From: Antilocapra americana
Taxonomy: Eukaryota; Chordata; Mammalia; Artiodactyla; Antilocapridae
Length of the DNA stretch: 64,000 bases
Reading direction: 5' to 3'
Assembly (NCBI GenBank): GCA_007570785.1
Contig: ML660774.1
Location: 12,912,719-12,976,718, forward strand
The notes under the pieces: model-generated
Databases searched by the model: none
The model's input: only the letters and a program-made list of their open reading frames with translations
What the model was told of the DNA's origin: nothing
Shown: piece by piece, positions 11,084 through 21,503 of the stretch
Layout: the number at the start of each line of letters is the position of its first letter
Numbering within the stretch: the stretch's first letter is position 1
Program-made: the position numbers and the translations under genes

Positions 11084-11300
11084 GTGGCATTAGTGGTAAA
11101 GAACCTGCCTGCCAATGCAGGAGATACAAGAATACACGGGTTCCTTTTCTGGGTCAGGAAGATCCCCTGGAGGAGGGCAAGGCAATCCACTCCAGTATTC
11201 TTGCCTGGAGAATCCAATGGACAGAGGAGCCTGGTGGGCTACAGTCCATGGGGTCACAAAGATTTGGACAGGACTGAAGCGACTTAGCACCCATGCCTGC
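11084..11300 (+). mobile_element. Bov-tA SINE, plus orientation
   Basis: Plus-strand SINE starting in a diverged head ('gtggtaaagaacctgcctg'), body 'ctccagtattcttgcctgg', tail 'ccatggggtcacaaag' and end 'gactgaagcgacttagc'. Immediately after it lies a short local duplication of 'gttaaaacctgg' (about 11318 and 11340). Confidence 0.92.
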
Positions 11301-11697
11301 AGAGAAAGAGCTAATGGTTAAAACCTGGGTTTTAACAATTGTTAAAACCTGGGCTGGTTCGCTTGGAACGTGATGGGGAGGAGCTTGTTGAGGTAGAAAG
11401 GCAACCACTGAGCCTCTTAGAAGCTCAACCTCAGAAACCCGGGGTGGCAACTCTAGATCTATTGGAAGGCAACAGCGCAAGGACTCTGAGGTTTCATTTG
11501 TTTTATTTGTTGGCTTGCGGTGTCTTCTCGCTTTGGTAAGAAAACATTAGCCCTCCCAGGCAGATTTCTCTGAGACAATGAAACTCCTGGGGGAAACCAT
11601 AGCAGAGACACTGACGAGTTTTCTGGATCTTACTGCCCTGGATTGGATTTAGAAAATGGAAAAAGCCACCCGATGGAGAATGAGAAACTTTCTCCCA

Positions 11698-11816
11698 AGA
11701 AAGTGAAAGTGAAGTTGCCCAGTCGTGTCCGACTCTGCAACCCACCAGGCCCCTCCATGGAATTTTCCAGGCAAGAGTTCTGGAGTGGGTTGCCATTTCC
11801 TTCTCCAGGAGATCTA
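11698..11816 (-). mobile_element. SINE fragment, minus orientation
   Basis: Starts with the simple tail 'aaagtgaaagtgaag', then 'ccagtcgtgtccgactctg', 'aattttccaggcaagag' and 'gtgggttgccatttcc'. The tRNA head is missing, so the copy is 5'-truncated, and a ~20-bp gap near 11740 removes part of the body. Confidence 0.88.
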
Positions 11817-11909
11817 AACGTAGGTATACTCTTGTGGTCAGCCTCACCACGACGGAAAACTTACCTCGCCCTCACTTTGAACTGAGGCAAGAAGTTAAGA
11901 GGTGTTAGC

Positions 11910-12300
11910 TTGGCAGCGGGGCCGGGGTACCACCCATCAAAGAGGATGCCCTTAAAAGCTGCTGCCGAGGGAGCCACGCGGAAGTAGGCCAGACCTTGCG
12001 GTCTGGTTGGTGGTCCTGGTGGTCCCGGCTGGACGGCAGCCTGACTGCGCTGCTGGGTCCGTGGTACAAGCAAGCGGTTCCCAGTGTACGAGCAAGAGCG
12101 TCTTACCTCGCAAAACAGAGCACTGGGCAGGCTGAGAACCTCGGGAGTTTCCTGCTGCGCTGCTGGAAGGCGAAGGTAAGAACGAGGCCTTGAGCAGCGG
12201 CCCAGGGCCTATCTTTGGTCTCTTCCCCCACGTCCTCCACGCTGACCTTAGCTGCTTGAAGTAGAAAGATTAGAGATAGCTCTGAGGTCTCCCCCTCGGA
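11910..12300 (+). promoter_or_regulatory. CpG-rich patch, candidate promoter / first exon
   Basis: By eye there are about 22 CpG dinucleotides in ~390 bp at high GC, against near-absence of CpG in most of the window. It is not an obvious transposable element. On the plus strand it ends in a full consensus splice donor, gcgaag|gtaagaa, with exon end 12175 and GT at 12176. No ATG-initiated frame is convincing, so a first exon here would be 5' untranslated or non-coding. Alternatives are an old retroviral LTR/leader or a chance CpG cluster. Confidence 0.4.
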
Positions 12301-13103
12301 AAAGGGGAAGCAGAGACTCTGTCCACCCACCTGTGTGTGCTCAGGGGTGTTGAAAGGGGAGGAAATCAAGGAAAAGGTGCTGAGAAACAGCTAGTCGTGT
12401 TTGCAAAGAGTTGAGGGTGGGGAAGGAAAGCTCATGAGACCTTGAAATCCTACTGTGTTCTGTTGGTGATTCTGTGTCTGAATGTCTAGTCATTGGGGGG
12501 TGAACATTGTACTTCCTGCACCCCACCCTCCCCGTCGCCTTCATCCTGGTCCTGGCCTAGAAATAAGATAGCGTCTCTGAAGGAGAAAGGAAAATTGCAG
12601 GCTTGGTTACAGGCTTAAAACTAAGAAGAAAGGGAGAGATCCAGTGGCTCCATACAAGAGGCTTACACTGTAAGCAGAGAGTTAACAGGAGCTAGAGGTT
12701 AACGCTAGTGGTCACCAACTGGATTCAGCTGTTCTTCCCTTTTGCCTCAGCAGTTTGCAGGCTTTGGGAGAGTAATTGATTCCACTGCATAGCCTTGAGA
12801 GCTCTTGGTATGATTCATGTTCTGAATGTCTAGGCCTGGTTCACTGATGGTTTGGCTGGGCTGAAACCCACCAGTGAGTGCTGAGAGGCACCTCAGCGAT
12901 CTGGGGCCGGAATCACGTGTTTTTGCATCTGGGGTCTCCACGGGGGTGTGGGGGGAGTGTGTGTGTGTGCAGGGTTGGGGGGCAGTGCCGCAGTGGTTGG
13001 TGACTTTATGGTGGGCATTTATTCCACCCTGAGTCCCCTCAGGGCCCACAGTTGGGGCAGCTGTGTATGTGATGCCTTGGTGGCTATAAGGTCCTTTATT
13101 GAC
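12301..13103. other. GC-moderate unassigned stretch with G-rich run
   Basis: No gene or named repeat. It includes a G-rich segment at about 12940-12985 (runs of 5, 6, 3 and 6 G separated by GT repeats). Minus-strand frames here (for example 12747-13049) are low-complexity and unsupported. Confidence 0.4.
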
Positions 13104-13226
13104 TGACGGGCACGCGTGCTCAGGCGTGTCTGACTCTTCTGGAGCCCCACGGACTTCAGCCCACCAGGCTCATCTGTCCATGGGATTTTTCCAGACAGGA
13201 GTACTGGAGTAAGGCAACATTTTCCA
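13104..13226 (-). mobile_element. SINE fragment, minus orientation
   Basis: BovA-type tail and body only: 'gctcaggcgtgtctgactc', 'cttcagcccaccaggctc', 'caggagtactggagtaagg'. It is 5'-truncated and abuts the LTR that begins about 15 bp further right. Confidence 0.85.
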
Positions 13227-13241
13227 GGTTGAACTCACTGT

Positions 13242-13711
13242 TGTCAAACCCAAGTTCATAGATGTCTGAAGGATAGTAAGGTACAACAAACTGAAACGTC
13301 CAAGTTTGGAGTAGAGAAAGGCTTATTAATCGAGAGGGCACTGGACCAGGAATATGGGAGACAGGTTTGTCTCAGATCCATCTTGCTGGCTGACCGGGGT
13401 GTAAAGTATATAAAGGTAACAGAGGTGGATCTCGGGATACATGATCGTCTTGTGCACAGTTCTGATTAGTGCATGGTGAGAATTATGCTTTGCAGGCAAC
13501 ATCGTCAACCTTCTGGTTCCAGCCAGTCGGGAATCTGGTGCTTGTGTTCAGCATATAGTCACCATCCTCCATTTGGATCAGGGACTTGGTTCTTCTCTCC
13601 TTCTGCTAGATACTTAGTGAACTACCTGCTTCTACTGCACTTCTGGAACATTCTTCATTTTGCTGCATAAAGGCCCTTACGTTACATTTTTCCGAGGACC
13701 CAGCCCTGATA
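13242..13711 (-). mobile_element. Endogenous retrovirus LTR, minus orientation
   Basis: LTR-like unit read on the minus strand. It has a TATA-like 'tttatatac' around 13405-13416, a polyadenylation-signal variant AATAAG about 80 bp further on (13322-13328), and a 3' end '...gggtttgacaaca' at 13242 carrying the terminal CA. The 5' end lies near 13711 in 'cagggctgggtcctc'. Length about 470 bp fits a mammalian ERV LTR. No internal retroviral coding sequence is next to it. The family is unresolved. Confidence 0.6.
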
Positions 13712-13970
13712 GTTGCCTCTCTAGAACTGACTTTATTAGAAGAAAAAAACTTTCATATTGGTTACAATTATCAAGCAGAAAAAATTTACTCTCAAAAAAA
13801 TAAATAAATAAATAAGGGCTGGGTCCTCAGAAAAATGTGATGGGTAGGACCAAGACAGAGTTAAGGTCCCACACAGATTCTGTAAGAGCCTTTATGTAGC
13901 AAAATGAAGAATGTTCCAGAAATGCAGTGGAAACAGGTAGTTCACTAAGTATCTAGCAGAAGGAGAGAAG
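13592..13970. repeat. Inverted repeat formed by two copies of the LTR 5' end
   Basis: The segment 13592-13707 recurs in reverse complement at 13815-13970, centred on a ~107-bp spacer. Shared blocks include the stretch around 'ctagatacttagtgaac', 'ggaacattcttcattttg' and 'gaggacccagccc'. The right arm has about 42 extra bases (about 13834-13876) absent from the left arm, so the arms are separate, diverged copies and not a recent palindrome. Confidence 0.85.
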
Positions 13971-13990
13971 CATCAGATATGGCAGGCATC
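13812..13990 (+). mobile_element. Partial second LTR copy, plus orientation
   Basis: Begins 'agggctgggtcctcagaaa' directly after an (AAAT)n run (13796-13814) and follows the 5' part of the minus-strand LTR at 13242-13711 head to head. Similarity fades after about 13975. Its U3 is longer by ~42 bases in one internal block. No TATA or polyadenylation signal is retained. Confidence 0.6.
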
Positions 13991-14329
13991 ACTTAGGAAC
14001 TGGGAAAGACCACTGTCCCGTCTTTCTTCCTCAGGAGGAAGAATCTTGGACCGCTGTCCCCCTCCGTCCTTGGCTGCAACCACACTGTTCTTCTCTGGTT
14101 TCCTCTACCATGCCAAGCTTTTCTTCTTTAAAGGGGCCTTTATATGACCCCATTCCTCTGGCCTGGAATATTCCTTCCAGTGATCTTTGCAAGACTAGTT
14201 CCTTCTCACCTGCTTTGAGTTCTTTCAATCAACATTTAGTGACACCCTCTGTATGCATCAGTTTTTCTCCCCTACGTTGTGATGATAAAGTAAAACCAAG
14301 CAAAATAGGAAACTAAGTGTTTAAAACAA

Positions 14330-15170
14330 AATCCTACCCTTGCAGAAGCTGTATTCTAGTGGAGTATATGAGGGCAGACCATACAGTATGTAAACAATAC
14401 AATAAAGAAATATTTGGTATTTCAAGTGACAGATTTGAAAGAGAAAAATGAAAGTAGCAAAGAGATAGTGAATGGCAGGTGAGGGTTTTCAGTAAGGTGT
14501 GGGGAATATCTCACGGAAGCATGGAAACAGAGCTTAAAAGGTGAGAGAATGAGTCACATAGAGGTTTGAAGAAAACTAGGTCAAAGCAGAAAAAAAAAAT
14601 CAGAAGTGCAAAGGCCCTGGGGTAGACGTGTGCCCTGCTAGGTGCAAGGAGGAGCAGAGACCAGTGAGGCTGCAGCAGCATGAGGGGGCGAGGGGGAAGG
14701 CAGAGAAAGCCATACAGGTACCGAGGCCAGGGCTTAGTGGGCTTTACCGTCAGCATGCGGGGGTGGGGCAGGGGGGACACAGCATTCCCACGTGTGGGCA
14801 GATTAGGGCAGTGACCGATGAGGGAAAGAAGGATAAGTGGAAAATGGAGAAGAGATGGGGTGGGGCTGAAGCCAGGTCTTAGGGTAAAGCCGAGGACAGC
14901 TGATGTGCTGCAGAGGTGAACGAGTCGCCTCATGGAGAAGTCCAAACATTCATCTAGAGCAACAGGAGAAACAGCCTCGCGTACAGCTGGACATGCGGTG
15001 GGGCCTGGGGAACATCCCCTGTGATCACTTCTGCTTTCTCAGTAACATAAGAAGCAGGGACCTTGGCAGAGAGGAAGAAAAGAAAGTGTTGCAGATTTGA
15101 AGAAATATTAATAGCAGGAATGAAATGGATTAGAGAAAGGTCAAGGGTCCCAGAGAGGGCCGTGATCAGG
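14330..15170 (+). mobile_element. Ancient interspersed repeat, family unresolved
   Basis: Resembles a widespread old mammalian repeat in the order 'gcagaagctgtattctagt', 'gaagtgcaaaggccctggg', then a purine-rich tract with 'gaggagcagagaccagtga'. I recognise the pattern but cannot name the family with certainty. A purine-rich tract at 14758-14775 has runs of 5, 4 and 6 G. Frames at 14511-14945 (minus) and 14628-14882 (plus) are shadows of this purine bias. Confidence 0.45.
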
Positions 15171-16130
15171 AATTTCAAATAAGACTCCTACACACGGTCA
15201 TGACTTGCTCCAGGCCAAATTCAGCTGTAGGTACAGATGTGGGATAATCTAGTCATTGTTCATACCTCGAACTCTGTGTTATCAATACTTCCTCAGAAAA
15301 GTCTCTCTTTCCCACTCGATGGTGGCCACTCAGTGAGGATAGCCTATTTGAATTCGCTGTGTAGCATGCATCATTGTATCTCTTCCTTGTTGACTGAGCT
15401 GCCTGGATGTTACCTATTTCTTATATAGAAATGAGAGCAGACGTATTTTCTACCTCCTTCACTGCCAAATATTAAATATTACTTGGTGTCGATTGTGTGC
15501 AATAAATGTGGATTAACGGCCACTCCCCCTTAGAGTGTGAATATGTGCGTGTGTGTGCACTGGAGGGTGGCTAATAGCAGATCCGTTTGTTTTCTGAATC
15601 GTTGGTACAACCCGGAAAGCAGACACCTAGCCCATGAACCACAACTCTCCTCATGCAAACAGGATTGATAACACAAATGGCAACTCTATAGCTTTCAAGA
15701 AAGGAAAGTCTTGGAGAAGACAGTCCAGTATTTAGTCTTTTCAGTAGGTGTCTTTTTATCCTAGAAAACGAGTTGATGAAGGTTGGCCACATAGGTGATG
15801 TCAGAGAACCAGATTTGTTGTTGAAGGCAGTTCAGGGAGAGGTAGAACAGCATAGGTCAATCTTAGCATGTGGTTGAGAAAAAACATAGCTAAGGAAGGT
15901 CCATGGCTTAACCAAGAGGTCAAACTACTACAGTTTTTAGACTGTGAATGGGTGGGGGTTAAATGAGCTTCCTTGGTTTATTATTTTGTTTTTTCCCTTG
16001 TGTGTAAGACAAAGGAAAGAAACTAGTTACATGTTTCAGCATTAGCAATGGTGGTGTTACCAGATAGGGAGAGTCAAAGAGGACCCTTCCTTGTGGGCCT
16101 CTGTTCTTGGTAAGGACATGAAGAAGAATC
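15171..16130. other. Unassigned non-coding stretch
   Basis: No gene or repeat assigned. Short frames at 15237-15428 and 15571-15792 have no motif. A GTGTGTG microrun lies near 15550. Confidence 0.4.
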
Positions 16131-16134
16131 TGAG

Positions 16135-16672
16135 GGCTTACCTGTGGAAAAACAAGTTTATTGAAGAACAGAAAGAACACACCTCAAAGGCGAGGTGGGC
16201 CAAGCCAAGAGAGGCACTGGCGCCAGAGGGCTAAGATGTGGGGTTTTCAGGACAAGGCTTTTTCACATTTTCATCTAGATGGGCGTGGACTGACAGTTGC
16301 AAGGTACATAACAGGCTGTATTGCACGTCTTTTCCATAATTCAGTCTGTTATACTCGGATGTATGTATGTATAGAATATTTATGAACCCTTAAAAGGCTC
16401 CCAGTTGCCTAAGGTTACTTGAGAAAACAGCTGTGCATGAAGAGTACATGTGCATTACTGGAGAGGTCCCTGTGGTTAGTTTGTATACACTGTGCACCTG
16501 GGGTGCATATGCTCAAGTTGGAAAAATCTGATTTTGCAGCATATCTGTGAGCTCTCCTGGGCCACATTAAGAGGTATCTGAGGTAGGGTTTAGAGCTCAG
16601 CTTGAATCATTTTCATCTAGGTCACCCCTCTTTGCTCATGCCTAACTTATTAGGAGAAATTCAACAGACCTG
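16135..16672 (-). mobile_element. Candidate ERV LTR, minus orientation
   Basis: Read on the minus strand it starts TGTTGAATTTCTCC near 16672 and carries a canonical AATAAA in 'ttcaataaacttg' at about 16158-16163, close to its 3' end at about 16140 ('ttttccacag'). The ~530-bp length, start TG and late AATAAA fit an LTR. Directly downstream on the minus strand is 'ccacag|gtaagcc', which also resembles a splice donor, so a terminal exon of something else cannot be excluded. Confidence 0.45.
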
Positions 16673-17169
16673 GTCAATAATGGAACAAAATACTGGGCTC
16701 CCTAGTACTAATATCCAAACACGAACCAGATTAGGTGATCTTGTCTAGGTTGACAGTTAAATTGTTGCCAGGTATTCAGATGAGCAGATCTTATGTATAC
16801 ATTAATGTAAAAACAACTCAGAGTATGTTCTACTACTTTGCACATTAATGATACCATCACCACTACTTCCCGTTACAGTAATCATACATTGAAAGGCAAA
16901 TGTGTGGGTTTCTGTGTATGTGGGTGTAACCACATGCTGTGGATGAAAAAAAGACTAGTTACCCAGTTTGCATGTTTTTATCATTAAATTAGCATCTCTA
17001 CCAGCCAATGGACAAAGAAAAAGGGAAGATGGATTTGGTGAAGGTAATTCTGCTGGTGATTCCCATAAAATACTGGGCTGGGGGGAAAGTTGTGGATCTT
17101 TTTTCTAAGATAAAATCACTCTTCTTCGCATCCCCACTTCTATCACCCTGATTTTTAGTTCATAGTTTT
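16673..17169. other. Unassigned non-coding stretch
   Basis: No recognised element or coding signal. Contains an A-rich run near 16946-16952. Confidence 0.4.
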
Positions 17170-17735
17170 GCCTTAGCTTCCTCCACACTTGCCCCAACTT
17201 GATCAATTTTCCACATGATATTAAAGGCGCTGTTGCTAAAATACAGATCTAACTGTACCTCCCCATTGTTTAAGAACCTCCAGTGATATGCCAACAAACT
17301 CAATGTCAAGTCTTCAAGAAAGCTTTTATGTTCCCTCATGATATAAACCCTATTGACATCTCTAGTCATATCCCTGGTCCTTCCTCTTCTAACCCATGAC
17401 CTCTTAGTCTTGTTCAACTAACTTCATATCCTCACATATACTTTCTCATCAAGTTTGGGTTTCTGCCAGGAGTTCTCATTAGCATGCTTTGCCTGGAAAA
17501 CTCCCACCATCTTTCAGGAATCACAAGGCATTTCACCACCACCTCTACCCTTCTGGATGTTGGGTGTCCTTCCTGTGTACTCACACAGGCCCATAATTTT
17601 CAGTTTCATTGCCATCTGCTTTTCTTTTTCCTTGTCATTTGTAAGCTCGTCAAGAGCAGGAACCGTATTTGTCACTTTCTATTTCATAGCCCCAGTGTAT
17701 GTCATAGTGTAGGCTTGTGGTAAATGTGTCATATT
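17170..17735 (+). mobile_element. L2 LINE 3' region
   Basis: Plus-strand L2 3' end in the expected order: 'taagaacctccagtgatat', 'tgcctggaaaactcccacc', 'gtgtccttcctgtgtactc', 'gtaagctcgtcaagagcag' and a tail block 'catagccccagtgtatgtc'. Diverged but co-linear over ~550 bp. An 85-residue plus frame at 17455-17712 is a by-product. Confidence 0.75.
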
Positions 17736-20700
17736 TCTTTGAAAAAATACATTTTTGTTCATTGCAATAGCTTTGAAACTGATTATATTTCAATTATATA
17801 TCTGCATATCTAATATATGATACTGTCACAGGTGATCTTTAATTTGGTTTTTGTTAGGATGATTTGCATTTTCAGATTGCTTTTAATTCATAAAATTTCA
17901 TGGCTTCATTATGTTAATGGCCTTAATTAAGCATCTATATGGACTTCTCTGTCAATAACTTGTGAACTGTCTCTTAAGACGGGCTGATAAATCAAACGAA
18001 CCTACAGTTAAGAGGCAAACATGATGTTACTGAAGTGAGTGGGTTTAGATAACACTAGGCATGGAGTGGCATTATCTGTTACCTCCATGCAGAGACTTAA
18101 AGTTTGGCTTCAAGTGATCAAATAGGGTACCAGATCCATCTTACAGTGTGCTGAGCCCTGGAGACAGCCACTGGGACCCAGGCACTTTCCTCCTCTGAGT
18201 CATGAGGCATCTCATTGGAACCTGTGGTGGTGGGTGTGAGTGACATACGAAACAGGAGGTGTTGGCCTAGCACTCTGGGACAACGTGGATGATGCTACTT
18301 AGTCATAGTTCTGAGTGAGCTTGAATGACGCAGGTTCTGTTTCCTTGAAATGGCAGGAGCTTTATTAAACAAGCATCTGTGGAGCTAAGCCTGGGGGTAG
18401 GAGTTCCTGGCAGCTGAGGAAAAGAGGAGGCATGGTTTGCCAGTGCCATCTGCTTAATTTTCCTAATAATCCAACACCTGCCAGTGAGGGTCATCTTGTC
18501 TCCCCAAATGGCTGAAAAGTGTAGGAACACCAATAATAACTTCTCTCAAGCCCCTCATGGTCTTTAGTAGGAGACTGACTTTCCACCTACCTGTTTGCTT
18601 TAAAATGATGGAGGTGTTGGTCTCTGAGCATCTCCTGAATGCCTGCAACATTCCTGGCACTCTCGGAAATCAGACTAATTAAATAACAGGCTTCTGAGAG
18701 AAATAAACTTTTCACCCAGTAGAAATATCAGTGACAATTACTACCAGTTCTTGAATTGGCAGCCTGGGTAAGACTGTATTTTCTTTTAACCAGCTTTAAA
18801 ATTTAATTCCTAGGTAAGCATTTGCCTCTCTCACAAGAATGGAAGGATGTTTGTATTCTAATGTAAAAGTTACCACAATTTAGCTTAGTGTCTGATGATT
18901 AAGATTTTGTGGAGTTAGTTTAGACTAAGTTCTTTCAAACCAGACTTTTCTCCCACACACTCTTGACTGGTTTTCAAAGGTCCCTGCAGCTATTGTCTGT
19001 TCATGTCCTGATCACTGTGAAAGCAGGTAGGGGAGGCAGAAGGGACTAGCCAGACAGTTCAGGGGGGCTTGGACGTGTTCTCCCTGAAGGTACACACCCC
19101 TCCTAACTCTCTGATAAAACAAAAGGAACATTTGAGCAACAGTGATCTATCAGTTGTGACAATGTAATTCTATCCATCTCTCCAAATGGTAAACAGTGGC
19201 CTTCCTTAACAAATACTAGGGCTTAAGGGTAAAGTTGGACCTAGCAAGCATTAATTCTTGGGAGAATGAGAAGGTATTATATGAACTGTGTTTTCAATCT
19301 TAAACCTGGGAAGTGGGTTCTATTTTCAGACACTCTCAATCTGGAATAAAGGGGAATCAGCAGTAGCAATCGACTTCTTCTGGTCAGATTGATTTTGTTT
19401 CTGTTGTTGTGTGTTAAGATCCAATATCAGGAAACAGCTCTTATAAGGTGAAAGCATCAAATTCTAATATGTTGGAAATAATATCACTAGAGAAAAGTGA
19501 TTCATCGTCGTGAGAAAATACACGGCAGTCACTGATCCTGGTCTCCTTTTTCTAAGAAAGGATTTCATTGGCAATATAAAATCCTTCAATGTATTTTCTT
19601 GACAGCTTTTACAAGACTGACCCAAATACAACCTGAAATGTAATCAATGATAAATACATAATCTGGCAGGATTTCACAGAGACCAAATCACCATTCTATT
19701 TTGCCCATTGCCATTTATATTTCTTGCCTAGTTTCGTTGTCAGGGATTGGTTCTAAGCCATTATTAGCCAGTGCATTGATATTTTCATTATTCCGTAATT
19801 AGTGTGTGTGATGCTGATAGTGTAAACAAATTGCTTATCTTACTTTTGAAACCATGTTGAAGAAATATCTCAGAATTTAACATTGCCTGAATAAAACAAT
19901 AATTTTGAAGGTAATTTATTTTTCTGAGACACAATTAATAGCCTAATTTTAGCCTCAGGAAAATAATTAAGCCACAGAAGGATGAAATAAAAATTACATG
20001 AAATCTGAAATATCTGGGGAGTGCCAAAGTGCTGAATTTTGAGATGCAGTGTGATGGGGTGAATTGATAAAAAGACAAGCAAAAAATAAGAACGTAGCAG
20101 ATAAAAACTAGACCAAAACCCATGAAGCTTCATGACTCCTCTTGCACCTTCTCTGAATCCCAGATCATCTCACTGTACCCTAGTCTAACCTCTGACTGCT
20201 TTCTAGTTTTGAGCGTTTCTGTGTATGAAGACTAAGTCTAACCTCTGACTAGTTTCTTGTATGTTTTCAGTCTATCTACACGTGTTTGTGTGTGTGAAGA
20301 CTAAGGAAATTAGAAATATATCATGCTTTTTTCTCTATTTATAAATTAACAAAAGAAATTGTGGCTGTTGGGAATCCCTGTGATGAAACAGAAATCACCT
20401 ATTTTCTTACCCTCCTGAATATCTCCCCTCAGTTTTCCACTTCTACATCCTGTTTTCTTTCATCTTAAAGACACATTAAGATATTTTTTCCTAAATGTGA
20501 TCTGTGCAGGGACATAATATGCGTTTCCAATTCATAAATATTTCCAATTAATTAAGAGAAGTGTTTCCAATTCATAAATATTTCCAATTAATAACATTTA
20601 ATAACTAACTGTTGCATTAAGATGGTGTCATAAGGTCTGAGTAAGTTTTGTTTCTGAAGCTAGTTCATTCACTTTCATCAGTGGCTAGCATGGACCTTGA

Positions 20701-21410
20701 TAAAACCCGGCACAGAAATACCTGATACGCATGAAGAAACATTTCAGACATGGTATGAAGATAGAGATATTTTTCAATTCAGGATACAAATGAGACATTA
20801 TAAATAGTTTGAGAATAACTTCAAGTACTAGATAAATACTGTGTTAAAACAAGTTAGGAGTTTTCAAATAAAATGGTATTTTTTTCCCAAAAGTTTCAGG
20901 AATCCAACATAGAGCTAGACTGTGTGCTCCCTTTACATACCATGTAATAATGCATTAAAATTTCCTGGAAACTTATTCTGAATCATATGAGGAAGCACCT
21001 TTCAAGCTAGAAGGGCCCTTCACTATTACTCAGTGGAATCTTTCTTTCACAGGTTAGATCAGTGGCTTCTCAAAGGTCTCTGTGATTGATTGTTTTCCCT
21101 CAGTCAAGTGTGCCTGGTTATGGTAGAAATATGATTAAAAAATTTTTGACCTCTAGTCTAGAGCTGAATTGGTGGTGGTGGTTTTTCTTATAGCTATTTT
21201 AAAGATACTGTCTAGTAAAGCATTTGGGAGTTACCCTTTGCATAGAGGCTTTGTTATTTTGTTCACTTTATTGTAATAATAATGCATGTATAATTTTCTA
21301 CTTTAATCCTTTTTCACCTAGCAGAGGTTCATGACCATATTTCACATCTGTATATCTTTATGAGATTTTTTCTCTTATTACTTTATTTTTTTTCTCATTT
21401 ATTACTTTAG
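17736..21410. other. Repeat-poor stretch with two local tandem duplications
   Basis: No transposable element recognised over 3.7 kb. Two local duplications are visible. 'agtctaacctctgact' occurs at 20182 and 20235 with a related 'gaagactaag' block at 20227 and 20296. A 29-bp segment beginning gtttccaattcataaatat is exactly repeated at 20523-20551 and 20563-20591 (40-bp period). Confidence 0.5.
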
Positions 21411-21503
21411 AGTAGCAGAAGAATTTGGCAAAAGCGTATTCAGACAATGAGTGGTATTAAAAATATAAAATCTTCACCCTATGTCCCAGTGTCATTCCCA
21501 CAG
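21411..21503 (+). other. Candidate 93-bp exon
   Basis: The segment is framed by a textbook acceptor (pyrimidine-rich 'ctcatttattactttag' ending at 21410) and a donor (cacag|gtaaat, GT at 21504). Its length is a multiple of three and one frame is open throughout. That frame reads SSRRIWQKRIQT then MSGIKNIKSSPYVPVSFPQ, with an ATG at 21447 that has A at -3. It lies in repeat-poor DNA. I do not recognise the protein. Without alignment it could be a chance splice-site pair; a cassette or first coding exon is also possible. Confidence 0.4.

Noticed and set aside
13242..13990. A complete endogenous provirus
   Set aside because: Only LTR-like sequence is visible. There is no gag, pol or env coding similarity between or beside the two copies.
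14511..14945. 144-residue minus-strand frame
   Set aside because: It arises from a purine-rich old repeat; the overlapping opposite-strand frames have equal length and the composition is low-complexity (Pro/Leu/His).
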